Positions 27,501 through 39,500 of a stretch of 64,000 nt of DNA are shown here, one piece after another. Position numbers and translations under genes: made by a program. How positions within the stretch are numbered: the first letter of the stretch is position 1; the number at the start of each line of letters is the position of its first letter. The notes below the pieces were generated by a model that saw only the letters and a list, made by a program, of their open reading frames with translations, searched no databases and was not told the DNA's origin. Source of the stretch: Hyalella azteca (taxonomy: Eukaryota > Arthropoda > Malacostraca > Amphipoda > Hyalellidae); contig NW_025947451.1 of assembly GCF_000764305.2 (NCBI RefSeq), forward strand, positions 186,001-250,000, written 5' to 3'.

Positions 27501-30500
27501 AATTCAGAAGAAATAGAGACCTAGTAATCAAATGCTGTAGAAGTAGAGGATAGCCGAAAAACAAAATCAATTTCAGCAGAAGTAGAAGCTTAGTAATTTA
27601 GAGGTAGATAAAGACTAAATAAATAACTACATTAAAAGTAGAGACCTTATCATCGAGTGACATGAGGTAGATAAAGACTAAATAAATAACTACATTAAAA
27701 GTAGAGACCTTATCGTCGAGAGACATGAGGTAAGATAAAGACTAAATAAATAACTACATTATAATTATAAGTAGAAACTCAGTAATCCAATGCATTTGAG
27801 GCACAGAAAGACTAAATAAATAACTACATTAGAAGTAGATACTACCTTATCATCGAGTGACATGAGGTAGATAAAGACTAAATAAATAACTACATTAGAA
27901 GTAGGTACTACCTTATCGTCGAGAGATATGAGGTAGATAAAGACTAAATATGTAAATAACTACATTAGAAGTAGATATAGGCTAAATAAGTAACTACATT
28001 AGAAGTAGATATAGGCTAAATAAGTAACTACGTTAGAAGTAGATACCTTATCGTCGAGAGATATGAGGTCCTCCATCTCTGACTCGGACAGGCCGCTCTT
28101 GCTGGCCGTTACGTAGGCCAGGGCGTGGAACACGATCAGGCGGCCGTGCTGACCATCAAATGAACATTTCAGAACTTTCTTCATCGTTAAAAGATGCATT
28201 TAATATGTAACATTATGGGTTTGCATTGTATGTAGACGGAATGTTGGAAAGTACTTTTAATTTAATGTAATTCATACTAAAAATTCTTGTATTAAGTGTA
28301 TTGAATACACTTAATACAAGTGTATTGCATACGTAGAATCACAAGAGTGATTCCTCTTACTCGAATTGCTACAACACAAGACACTAACTAACTTAACTAA
28401 TCCTCAGACACTAACTAATTTAGCTAATCCAGACCCTAACTAACTTAAGTAATCCCCAGACACTAATTAACTTAACTAATCCCCAGACACTAACTAATTT
28501 AACTAATCCAGACACTAACTAACTTAAGTAATCTCCAGACACTAACTAACTTAACTAATCCCCAGACACTAACTAATTTAACTAATCCAGACACTAACTA
28601 ACTTAAGGTGGTGGCGCGGTGCCACTAGGAAAGAGATAAAAAAGCAAGAGGTGGCTCAGAATGGCCAGACAGACGAAGGAGAAATGGAGAAAAGACAGTC
28701 GAAGATGAAGATGGCATTTTGCGCATAATTTGACTGTCTGGGTTTATGGGTTAGATTTGGGTTGAGTGGGAGATGAGAGGGAACTCGTCAGGGCTTTGAT
28801 TAATGAGAGGTGGATTTTTGTGCTTCCGCATTCACGGGTTGAGTTTAGATAAAAATACAGCTTATTATTTTTATTATTATTTTTAATAACTCTATTTACC
28901 TGCACTTCGTTTTTTTATGGCGATTTTATGTTAATGATAATGAGGGTGATGAGTTGCTCGAATGTTAGTTGGTTGAAGTGCAGGGGGTTGTGTATTTTAA
29001 TGGTGAACCATGTTCTACGAGCTTGTTGGTGGAGGACTTTGTTTATGACGCGTATGTTGCATTGATCGTGCAATGTTCATGAAGATATGAAATTGGACCA
29101 TTGTGTGTTTGTGATGAATTTTAGGGATTGTTTTTTTATTTTATTGCAGTTGAGAACTCGATGTTTTGCACCTGGTGTGTAGGGGTTTATGCGGTGTAAA
29201 ATGAGAGACGATCTAACAAATGCGAGGTATTGGGCTTTACATTAGGTAAGAGGTGTTAAAATGTTTTGCATTAAATTTGTGAGGGCTATTGCTTTTCCTT
29301 CTCTTAAATGGGATCTAAAATCGTGTATTATGAAGTGTAATCAGAAGATGGTTTCTTTGTTCGTGGAAGGGTAGTTAGTATTGTCCATGAATATTTAAGA
29401 TGTATTTCGCCTCAAGAGGGGGATGATTATGAACTTTGTTGTGTATAGTCTTGATGAGCTATTTATTTTCGAATGTATTTATATGTTGCACGGCGTGTTG
29501 TGTCAGTTTTGCTGCGTATATATGTATGGGTATCGTCCGGTTTTTATTTGTGTAATGTCCCTTGCAAATGACGTGTACTCGAGTGTTGGGGAGCGGTGGT
29601 GGGTGTAAAAGCTGTTGTTGAGTATTTTATACGAGAGCTTCCCGTGTATATGTTAAACTAAAATAGGTCTGTAGTTTTAGACTAGGTGTTGTGCGGTGTT
29701 GCGTTTGGGAAGGAAGATCATGATATCGTGTTTCAGTTAATCGGGTAAATAGCCAGAAGAGATGGAGTGATTGAAAATGCATGGAAAGTATTGTTTCATG
29801 TTTTATAAGGTAGGTGTCTCAGTTGGAGGGTTGTGATTCCTGTGGGACCGGGGCTTTCTGTTTAAATATTTTTAGTGTGCATTGTATAGTTCTCTGATGG
29901 TAATGGGTGGGAAGTCTACTGGGTGGAGTCTTGCAAGGTCACCTGTATTGTGTAGAGAAATGAGGTGTATATTGTTGTTGACTTGGTCTTGTATGGTGTA
30001 AATGTGTTCAATGTCAAAGTCTTCGTTGTCTATGTCGTTCTATGTGAATATGTCTTGCCAGTGTTTCCGGAAGATGGGTTCTTTTTGTTCTGGTGTGCCC
30101 TGTTGTGTGTGAAATATTGGATGGTTTATTTGGTGTTGGAGCGCAGCAAACGTTTTAGAGAAGGCGAAAATTTTTTGGAGTCTACTTTTGTTTCAAAAAT
30201 GTTGAGGAGGTCTTGCCATGTCTGTGTTTGTAAGTTTCTCTGTACTGTTTGTGGTTGTAAGGAAATCGATTTTTAGAATGAAAATTCCACAGCTTATTGT
30301 TGCGGTGCCACTATGAAAGAGTGGAAAAACAAAAGGAGGCGCAGAGTGGCCAGAAAGAAGAAGGGGAAATGGAAAGGACAGTAGAAGACGAAAAGGCGCA
30401 TAGCGCATGCTTGGGTGGATTGTAGGTGATTGGATTCTGTTTGGAGTTGGGAGGGAAGGGGGGGACCCATCAGGGCTTTGTATGGTTTAAACGGGTGGGT

Positions 30501-33500
30501 GATTAGGAGATGGTGGTTATTTGTTATTTATTTACATTATTATTTACATTATTATTAACATTTATTTACATTATTATTAACACTTTGCCATTTTTTTAAC
30601 ATTGCAGAGCAATGTTAAAAAAATGATACGTGCTAAGTAATAATATCACTCGTTTGCTTGAATCGCAAATTCACTAAAAACTTAATAGCAAAGAAAACTC
30701 CACAAAAATTCATTGAATCGCAAATTCACTAAAAACTTAATAGCAAAGAAAACTCCACAAAAATTCATAGTATCTTTAAAGAAAACGTTTCTGAGTCCAG
30801 CTCCATCGTCAGTTCGAAAATTCTAGAACACAGATAAATCAGTGATTAGTACAAGTCAAGAATACAACGAAAATCCTAAGCTGCAAAACCTACCTATTTA
30901 CAATTTCAAGCGGGTAAGAGCTAAAAGCTAAATTCAAACTAGGCCTCTGTTTAAAAATATGCAATGATTCTAAAATGCGCAAATCAGAAACACCGGAACT
31001 GGAAGCTAAAACTTTGAAGTCACTGTCAGAAACTGGAACATCGCACTGCTCGGCGTGAACCCGCACAGCCGAATGAGGTAGGAGCGACAGTAAGTTACCA
31101 GTTCTACAACTCCTGCCCCTATGTTCTGCGACCCCTAGAATAAAGATTGCGAGACGTCATCCCGACGTACGCAGATGCACATCGTGCACAACTATATTTA
31201 TAAACTATAGGGACGCTCGCATACAGTATGCACAGGGAGAGTATCTTTGTACCTAAAAAAAGAACCGATTTTAAAATGGTTGACCAATATGACACGAAGA
31301 TTAACATTTGCGCAATACTTAGAAAACAAAAGTTTTAGCTCTCTTGACATAGTTTCGGATGCAGGGCCGAAATATGGAAGAGAGCAATAAACAACATCCC
31401 CATTGTCGCGCTCGGGAGCAACTTCATGGTACCGCTTGGACATGAATTTCTTTATTTGGGTGAACACCAGATTAGTCGGAAATCCTGCTTTTACAATTTA
31501 CATACGTTTTCATTTATTTGTTTTTGTAGTTTATCAAAAAGAACATATGGTGACGATGAAAGTGATAACGATGGTGATAATGATAATGAGGATTGAGAGT
31601 CACTCAAAACTCAAAGGGTGAATTTGTCAAGTATTGCTGGGTTTTCGGTAGGCCATTGGTAGGTCTATCCACAGAGAAGAGCCACCAGTCATGTAATAAC
31701 CACAACTTAGCATCAACAACTTAACAAGTTCCTTAACAGCACACCACGTACACAGAGCCTGCTTCCAGATCAATTCGAAGAACGAACCTTATGGATTCCA
31801 CGGGATTGGTGGCCAATATATATTGGGTGCGCTGGGGCGTCTAGTATCCCCGCACCCAATGATGCTCACCACAAAAGAACTGCATGCAGAAGTCATACAA
31901 TAGCCCTTCGAAGCACAACAATTCGCACCTGCTTCTCGATCTTCTCGAAGAGCATCATGATGGAGTCCATGACATTGGTGGCGAGCAGTGTGCTCTGTGG
32001 CTTGCTGTAGCTCTGCCACCTGCAGATCTCGGCGAAGACCAGCTTCACGAAGATGGGCAGCGAGCAGTGGCTGATGGCGTTGCTCACCACGCGCCACTGG
32101 TAGTTGTTGAGGTCGCGATGAGCGGAACACATCCACTTCCTGTACAAAGATGTTTTAGTTGTAGTACGACCACGTCACCTCGGTATAGTCAAGTTACTGG
32201 CATTGGGCATCACACCGGACCTTCAGTTCTGAAGACTCTTTAGGCAGAAGGTTGACTCAGGTTCCATTACAACTCAGTCGTCCGTCCCAAAAAGCTAAAA
32301 CTCTTTACGCAAGCTACCGTCAGAACAACGTATAATTTTTGCTTTATAATTTGATCCTACAGATACATACGGTACATACATAAAATACAGATACAGTAAA
32401 TACATAAAAATATGCGGAAATGACGACTTCCATGGTTGAGTACTCGTACCTGTCGACCACTTCGACAAGGTCTTTGTACAAGCAATTCTGAAGCTTAGTA
32501 ATTTCATGATTCAGAATTCAATTCTAAAAAAGCTGAACCACCACCTATAAAAAGCTTGTAGCCACTGCGCATTCAATTTAACAGTGACCTCCACGTCCAC
32601 CAGTTCCGCGTACCTGATGACCTCCATGTCCACCAGTACACGTACTTGATGACCTCCATGTCCACCAGTTCCACGTACCTGATGACCTCCATGTCCACCA
32701 GTTCCACGTACCTGATGACCTCCATGTCCACCAGTTCACGTACTTGATGACCTCCATTGCCAGGTCCTCCCCCAGCGCCGTGACCTGCAGGAAGTTCTCC
32801 GGAGTCTCGATCATCCGGCACAGCAGTTTGAAGTCGCGGGAAATCTCAGGATTGTCTTCCTCAGAGACCGTCGAGAGCACAATCTGGAACCCGGCTTCAT
32901 TTATCGTCAAATTACAAATTGAATATAACTAATATCTCACCTGCTAGTAACTTGTAATATAATCTCATCAAAACTCTCAAAGAAGCGGCATAAAAACCGA
33001 TGTTTTTCATGAGAGATGTGGTATTGGCTTCGGTCCGAATGATAATCACCTTGACGTTGGGTGGGAGACGCGTTGGTATCCATGACATCCTGTTGGCGTC
33101 GGCCGCTCCTGTCACCTGGTCCACGCTGTCCAGGAAGATGAGAAGCGGCTGACGAAGAGGACGAAGAAAGGGGTTATTGTAAGGAGTAACGAAACTTCTG
33201 ATGCTGACGTATGAATGGTGTTTGGTCATATATTAGGGTTTTCTAGTCAGGATGCCGTGATTTGGTCGGTTTTGTGCCGGAGTATGGGTACGCACACAGT
33301 GAAAGCAAGTTGCCAGCGTGCTGGTTACCTGCTCAGGCTGGCGCCTGAAACCATAGAATACAGAAGCCAATTCGCACAGGTTTTCACTGTGAACACTTAC
33401 ATTATTATCCTATGTTCATTCTTGTGGCAGGTTGCCCGCGCGGGCAAACCTGCTTCCACTGTGTGCGTACCCTATGACTGGGTGTTTTGCCATAAATTAA

Positions 33501-36500
33501 AAATTTCCAGTCAGATTGCAGTTTTTGGCCGTTCGGACGTTGCTGAGTTTATATTGACGTAGTCGAGTTTTGATTTGTCGAATTTTGGATTTCGAGTTCG
33601 CAGTTGTCGAGTTTACGGTAGTCGAGCTTGTGATTTCTGAGCTCGAGATTTTCCAGCTTGGGGTTGTCGAGCTTGGGGTTGTCGAGCTTGAGGTTCTCGA
33701 GCTTGGGGTTGTCAAGCTTGGGGTTGTCGAGCTTTGGGTTTCGAGCTTGGGGTTGTCGAGCTTGGGGTTGTCGAGCTTGGGGTTGTCGAGCTTTGGGTTT
33801 CGAGTTTGGGGTTGTCGAGCATGAGGAAGTCGAGCGTGGGGTTGTCGAGCTTGAGGTTGCCGAGTTTGATTTGTCGACCTTGTAATTGTCGAGTTTAAGA
33901 TCGTCGATAACAGCGGCGTGATGTGTTGTCGAGTTTGAGTTTGTCGATATAGAGATTGTTAAGTTTAAGGTTGTCAAGTATTAAGTTGATGATGCTTGAT
34001 GATTGCAAAACTCATTTGATGCTGTTTAATGGAGTCTGTCTCACCTGGGTCTCTTTCGCGCAGCTCAAGATCTCCTTGAAGTGTGCAGTGAGCGGTACCA
34101 AGTCCTCCGGAATGTCCTCAAAGGCCAGCATGTAGTTGTAGGATACCTGCTCGGAGTGTAGGATATGTTGAATACCTTTTCGGAGAGTAGGATTTGTTGG
34201 ATGCCTGCATGGAGTGTGATAGATAAGGGATATTCGCTCCGACGGTAAGAGATGCAGGAAATTTGCATCTAGTGTTGTAGATTTAGCGTGTCAGCCGCAT
34301 GCAAAATAGAACAGCATAAAGGCAGCCCCGGATAAGTGCACAAATTCTAATAACATTGATTGTGGTGGCATTCATAACCAGGTTCATAACCTGCTAATCA
34401 TACGACGGTTGACAACCACAATCAGGCTCATAGCCTACTAAAATGATGGCAGATGATGGCTTACCCAAATAGGGTTCATAACTTTCTAACCTGATTGCAG
34501 ATGGCTACCGCAATCAGGTTTATAACCTGCTAATTAACCTGATGGCAGATATCCCAATCAGGTTCATAACCTGCTGACCTGATGGCAGATACCCCAATCA
34601 GGTTCATAACCTGCTAACCTGATGGCAGATACCCCAGTCAGGTTCATAACCTGCTAACCTGATGGCAGATACCCCAGTCAGGTTCATAACCTGCTAACCT
34701 GATGGCAGATAGAGGTAAGTAGGGGGGTGAGGGCGGTTGAGTCTGGCGTGGTGCCCACAAAGCGAATGATGAGGACGGGCTTGGCGGGGGCCAGCCACGC
34801 CCCCGACGAGGCGGCGCACTTAGACAGCAGCGACGTCTTGCCACAGCCCCCCGCACCGTGCAGCACCAGGGGGCGCACGTCCCCGTCTGTGATGTAGCGG
34901 GCCACCCGCTGCAGCTCCTCCTCTCGCCCGTAGAACACCTGATGGGGTGTGGTTGGAGGGGGAACGGGAGTGGGGTTTGGTTGGGGGGGGAACGGGAGTG
35001 GGGTGTGATTAGATGGGAACGGGAGTGGGGTGTGATTAGAGGGGGATCGTGAGTGGGGTGTGATTAGAGGGGGAACGGGAGTGGGGTGTGGTGAATGTGA
35101 TGCAGTGTGTGGGGTGTGGTGAATGTGATGCAGTGTGTGGGGTGTGATTAGAGGGGGAACGGGAGTGGGGTGTGGTGAATGTGATGCAGTGAGACGGGCG
35201 GGATATAGTTGGGATAATTGAATATAAAGTGATGATTCAAAATACGAGTGGCATTTAACATTCTTATTCAATTATGAATTACGAATAGAAATTTATTAAA
35301 ATTTGAGTTACTTCTAAAGGAATACTTCGTGCATGCTTCCTCATGTATCAATACTTTAAAAGGATAACGTTAGAATAGGACTGCCTTAGAATAGGAATAG
35401 CTAAAATCTCGATGATTAAAAACAGAGTACCCTAGAGTTAAAATACTTCAATACTCTAGAATTGATATACTTCAATGGATAAGAGATGGAATACCTTAAT
35501 TCACTAGAATTGGAATTTCTAAATATCGTTGGTATGGATACCCTAATACCCTCGGGAATACCTTGACGGAGTTGTTACAGGCGTGTAGATGCTGAAGGAT
35601 CTCTGTGATGACTTGGCCTTGAGGAGAGTTATCCTCCTTCCTCATGGCGCGGTCCACCAGACGAGTTATCCCCTTGTAGAAGTGGGTGCAGAACTCTTGC
35701 AGGTATTCTGCATGGGTGTCGGGGGAGAGTCCCTCCCGCCCTATCCACTCCACCGTGTACCTGGGCAGTTGTATGCCCCTTAGTAGAGATCCTTAACCAC
35801 AAGTTCGTTCATATAACGTCCAGCTCGCCATACAACCGCCATCTCCCCCTTAATCATCGGTCTCCTCCCGCCAGCTCCCCCTTTATCATCGGTCTCTTCC
35901 TCACGGTCCCCATCAGCTCTCCTCCCTATAACCATCACCTTTCCCATTATTTTCCCCCTTTAATCATCAGTTCCCCATTACACCCACCAGTCCCTACCCT
36001 ACCTGTGGTAGTTAGACGCCTCTATCTTGGCAGGAAGGCGGTCATCCCTCAGGTTGGACAGGAGCTTGACGGCCTCTGAGTCCACTTGGCGGTTGGCGAT
36101 GTCGATGAAGTTGCCGGCGCGGCGCAGGTTCTGCAGGTTAATGTTGTTGATGTAGCGTACTTGCGCGAGGCAGTGGTTGCGGGTGTTCTTCACGTTCAGG
36201 ATGCCGTTGATGACCTCACGTTCCGTCACTGGTGGCAATAACTTTCAGGTATTATGAAAACAACTTTACTTAATAATATGCAGAAACGTGGAAATGAAGA
36301 TAATAAATTATTTGACATAAAATTCGTTCAGGAGTGTATTTATTACCCGACGCGGAGAGGGGCCTGACCCACCCGGCATCAAGTAGTTATGCATGACTCA
36401 CCCGACATAAAGTAGTAATGCATGACTCACCCGACATAGGAGTAGTTATGCATGACTCACCGGACATAAAGTAGTTATGTACGACTCACCCGACATAAAG

Positions 36501-39500
36501 TAGTTATGCATGGCATCCTTGTCAATCTTGCGCTGGTTGTAGCACGTCTGTGCTGCTTTCCTGAGCAGTTTCTGCATCTTGGCCAACGTGTCCCACCATG
36601 TGGCTTGGTCCTGAGCTTGCAGCTTGGGCACGCGCTGTTGAAAAGAGCATTTCGGGTGTTGCAGTCCGTCGTTGCATAATCCTATTCAACTGTTAAGTTA
36701 GATATAAATACGATCAGAATCCTAAGCTACATCCAAGCTTTTACGTATCTTAAAATACGCAAAATTGAGCAATAGACGTAAAGAAGAATTCTCTCGAAAA
36801 TGATCAGATTTGGAACTTTCATCTGGATGGGAACAATAATTCTCAGTAAAACAAATTCGACTATAATTGACTCGTGTACGAACGATATTTAACATAAATA
36901 TCCTGAATATGAATGAACTCTCACCTTACTGCGCCACGCCCAACGAAAAAGCCAGTTTAGAATTAAGGCTACTGTGAAATTTCGGGATGCGCGCTTGTGC
37001 ACTGCTCAATACTACCAATACGGCCATACCACCACCACCACTTTCCGGTGCTGCAGAGTAGAGTAGTGATAGTGTTTCACTGTTTGGAGCAGCCACTGCT
37101 TAAGACAGTATAGTCTTCATGGATTTGCAACCCCAGCAAGGCCTTACCTCTACACCTAATTCGATTGTGAGGCAAGTGAGTGAGGAAGTGGAGCAGGTCA
37201 TTGGTTACAGGGAGAGGTGGTCAGTAGCGCGCTACATGTAGCGGCCGCTACATTTACAGTAGCAGTAGCTGTAGCGGCGCTACATTTAAGCAATTGTAGC
37301 GGTAGCGCCCGCTACATTTAGAGCATGTAGCGGTAGCGGCGCTACATTTAAGCAATTGTAGCGGTAGCGCCCGCTACATTTAGAGCATGTAGCGGTAGCG
37401 GCCACTACATTTCAAAGTAACGCTGCCCAGCTCTGGTTCCAGGGAGAGGTGGGATAGACATGGATGTAGGACCATGCTGGGGTTGCATATCCGTGAATAT
37501 TATACAAACTGGAGAAGTGGCTGTGGACTTGAAACGCTATGGTTTCAAGACGTTACGAAACTGGAATGTAAACGGTTTTTCTAGCGTGGTCTGCAACTTC
37601 GTTGCACTAGGGCTAAGTGCAGCTGCGCATCTTTAGACTAAACTTTGGCTCCAAGGCTAGTATAAGAGTAAAATTCGTGGCCAACCATTGTGAAACCAAA
37701 ATTTCGGCTATGCTTGGGTCTAACGCAAATGATTTTATTGTGGTTAGACACGAGGCCGTTAAATGGTATCGCAACGTTGATGTTTTCTCATAGTTTAAGG
37801 TTTGAAACGTTGAAAATCTTGTGCATAGTTTTGGAAGATATTTCAGTAAAAACGATGGCATGCACAGTGGAGATAGACGTCCACCTAGCCGCCTGGGTCT
37901 GACGGTGGGATTTTGGCATTCAGTATTAACAGGAAATGAATTAGTGAAGCCTTCCAGATTTTACCATTTGATTATAGATGTTGCTGGACCAGTACTTCCG
38001 TTCAAAGTAGTGACATTCGTTTTTTATTCATCGAAGGCCGAACGCGGTAAATAAAATAAACGAACGGGTATCTTGAACAATTAGCTGCGCATGATAACTT
38101 TTTGAATTATTTAAATTGTCAGAATCTAAAAATGTAAAAACATCCAATTTGAGAGACATATTATGACATGATTGAGATGCCTTAACATACAATGGAGTTA
38201 TAGGAATATTGTGAAAATTACGAGCATGGTGTAGATGAGTTTGGTGTGTAGTAGATCGTATTACTGAATCTACGAGTATGTTGCAGGTAGATGCCCTACC
38301 TTATCGTTAAAGTTGACAATTACGGTGCATTTACCTTACCTTATTGTTGGAGTTAACAGGTACGGGGGATACAAGTTATCTTATTGTTGAATTTGGCATG
38401 GATGGTGGAGGATGTTTGAGCTGCTTCACCTTATTGCTGAAGTTGATGAGTATGGTGGATATACCTCATGCAAACCGTTTTGTTAAAATTGACAAGAATA
38501 GTGGAAATACGAACCTCACCTTATTGTTGAAGCTGACAAGTATGTTATATATAACTCACTTTATTGTTGAAATTGACAAACATGGCACATATATTTCACC
38601 TATTATTTAAATTGAAAAGAATCGTGGAAATACCTAACATTAATGTTGATATTGATATAAATGATGGATGTACCTCACCGTATGTCGAAATTTCCAGAAA
38701 TGGTGGATATACCTTACCTTTATGTTGAAATTTACAAGTATGTTGGATATACCTCACCTAATAGTTGAAGCTGACAGGTACCTATTTCATGTGTAACTGA
38801 CTTAATTGTTGAAGCTGACAAGTACCTATCTCATGTGTAACTGACCTTATTGTTGAAATTGACAAGTATCGTTGATATCCACTGGAGGATATAGACGAAG
38901 GGCACGGCGTTGGTGTCTATCTTGTACCAGGTGTCCAGGAGGGTAGTTTCTATGTTCATGCTCTGGAGCGCCTCCCTCAGCAGTAAGAATTCGCTGCCCA
39001 GGATTACCGCGGGTATGGGGCGGTACCCGTACTTCTGCCCCCCAAAAAACTGAACAAAATATGACATTAGAAATTAAGGTTTATTATGAACGCCATTATG
39101 TTTTGAAAATACAAAAACATTGTTTTGGTGAACGTCGTATATATTTTTTCATTGTACCGATTTTACTAAAAATGTGGTGAATGGTGATGACCGATGTTGT
39201 AATGTAAAATTTTACAACAAAGCAGGTGGTTTGTAATAAGTTGGATTACATTAAATTTAGGATTAAACTAGAAAATCTTCAATTGAATTTGTTATAAGTA
39301 CATTTACAGCCTTCAATGTTTTTTTTAAGTACAACTTCAATTTTGACCAACATTAGTGGAGGATATTAAGTGGGTTCACAGAATTATGAATAAGAGTCGA
39401 GGATAATTATTAAAAACAGAAAATACGACCATATATATGGAACCTAGAATATATATTTTTTAAATTTATATATCTGTACAACGAAATAATTAAAAGGTGT

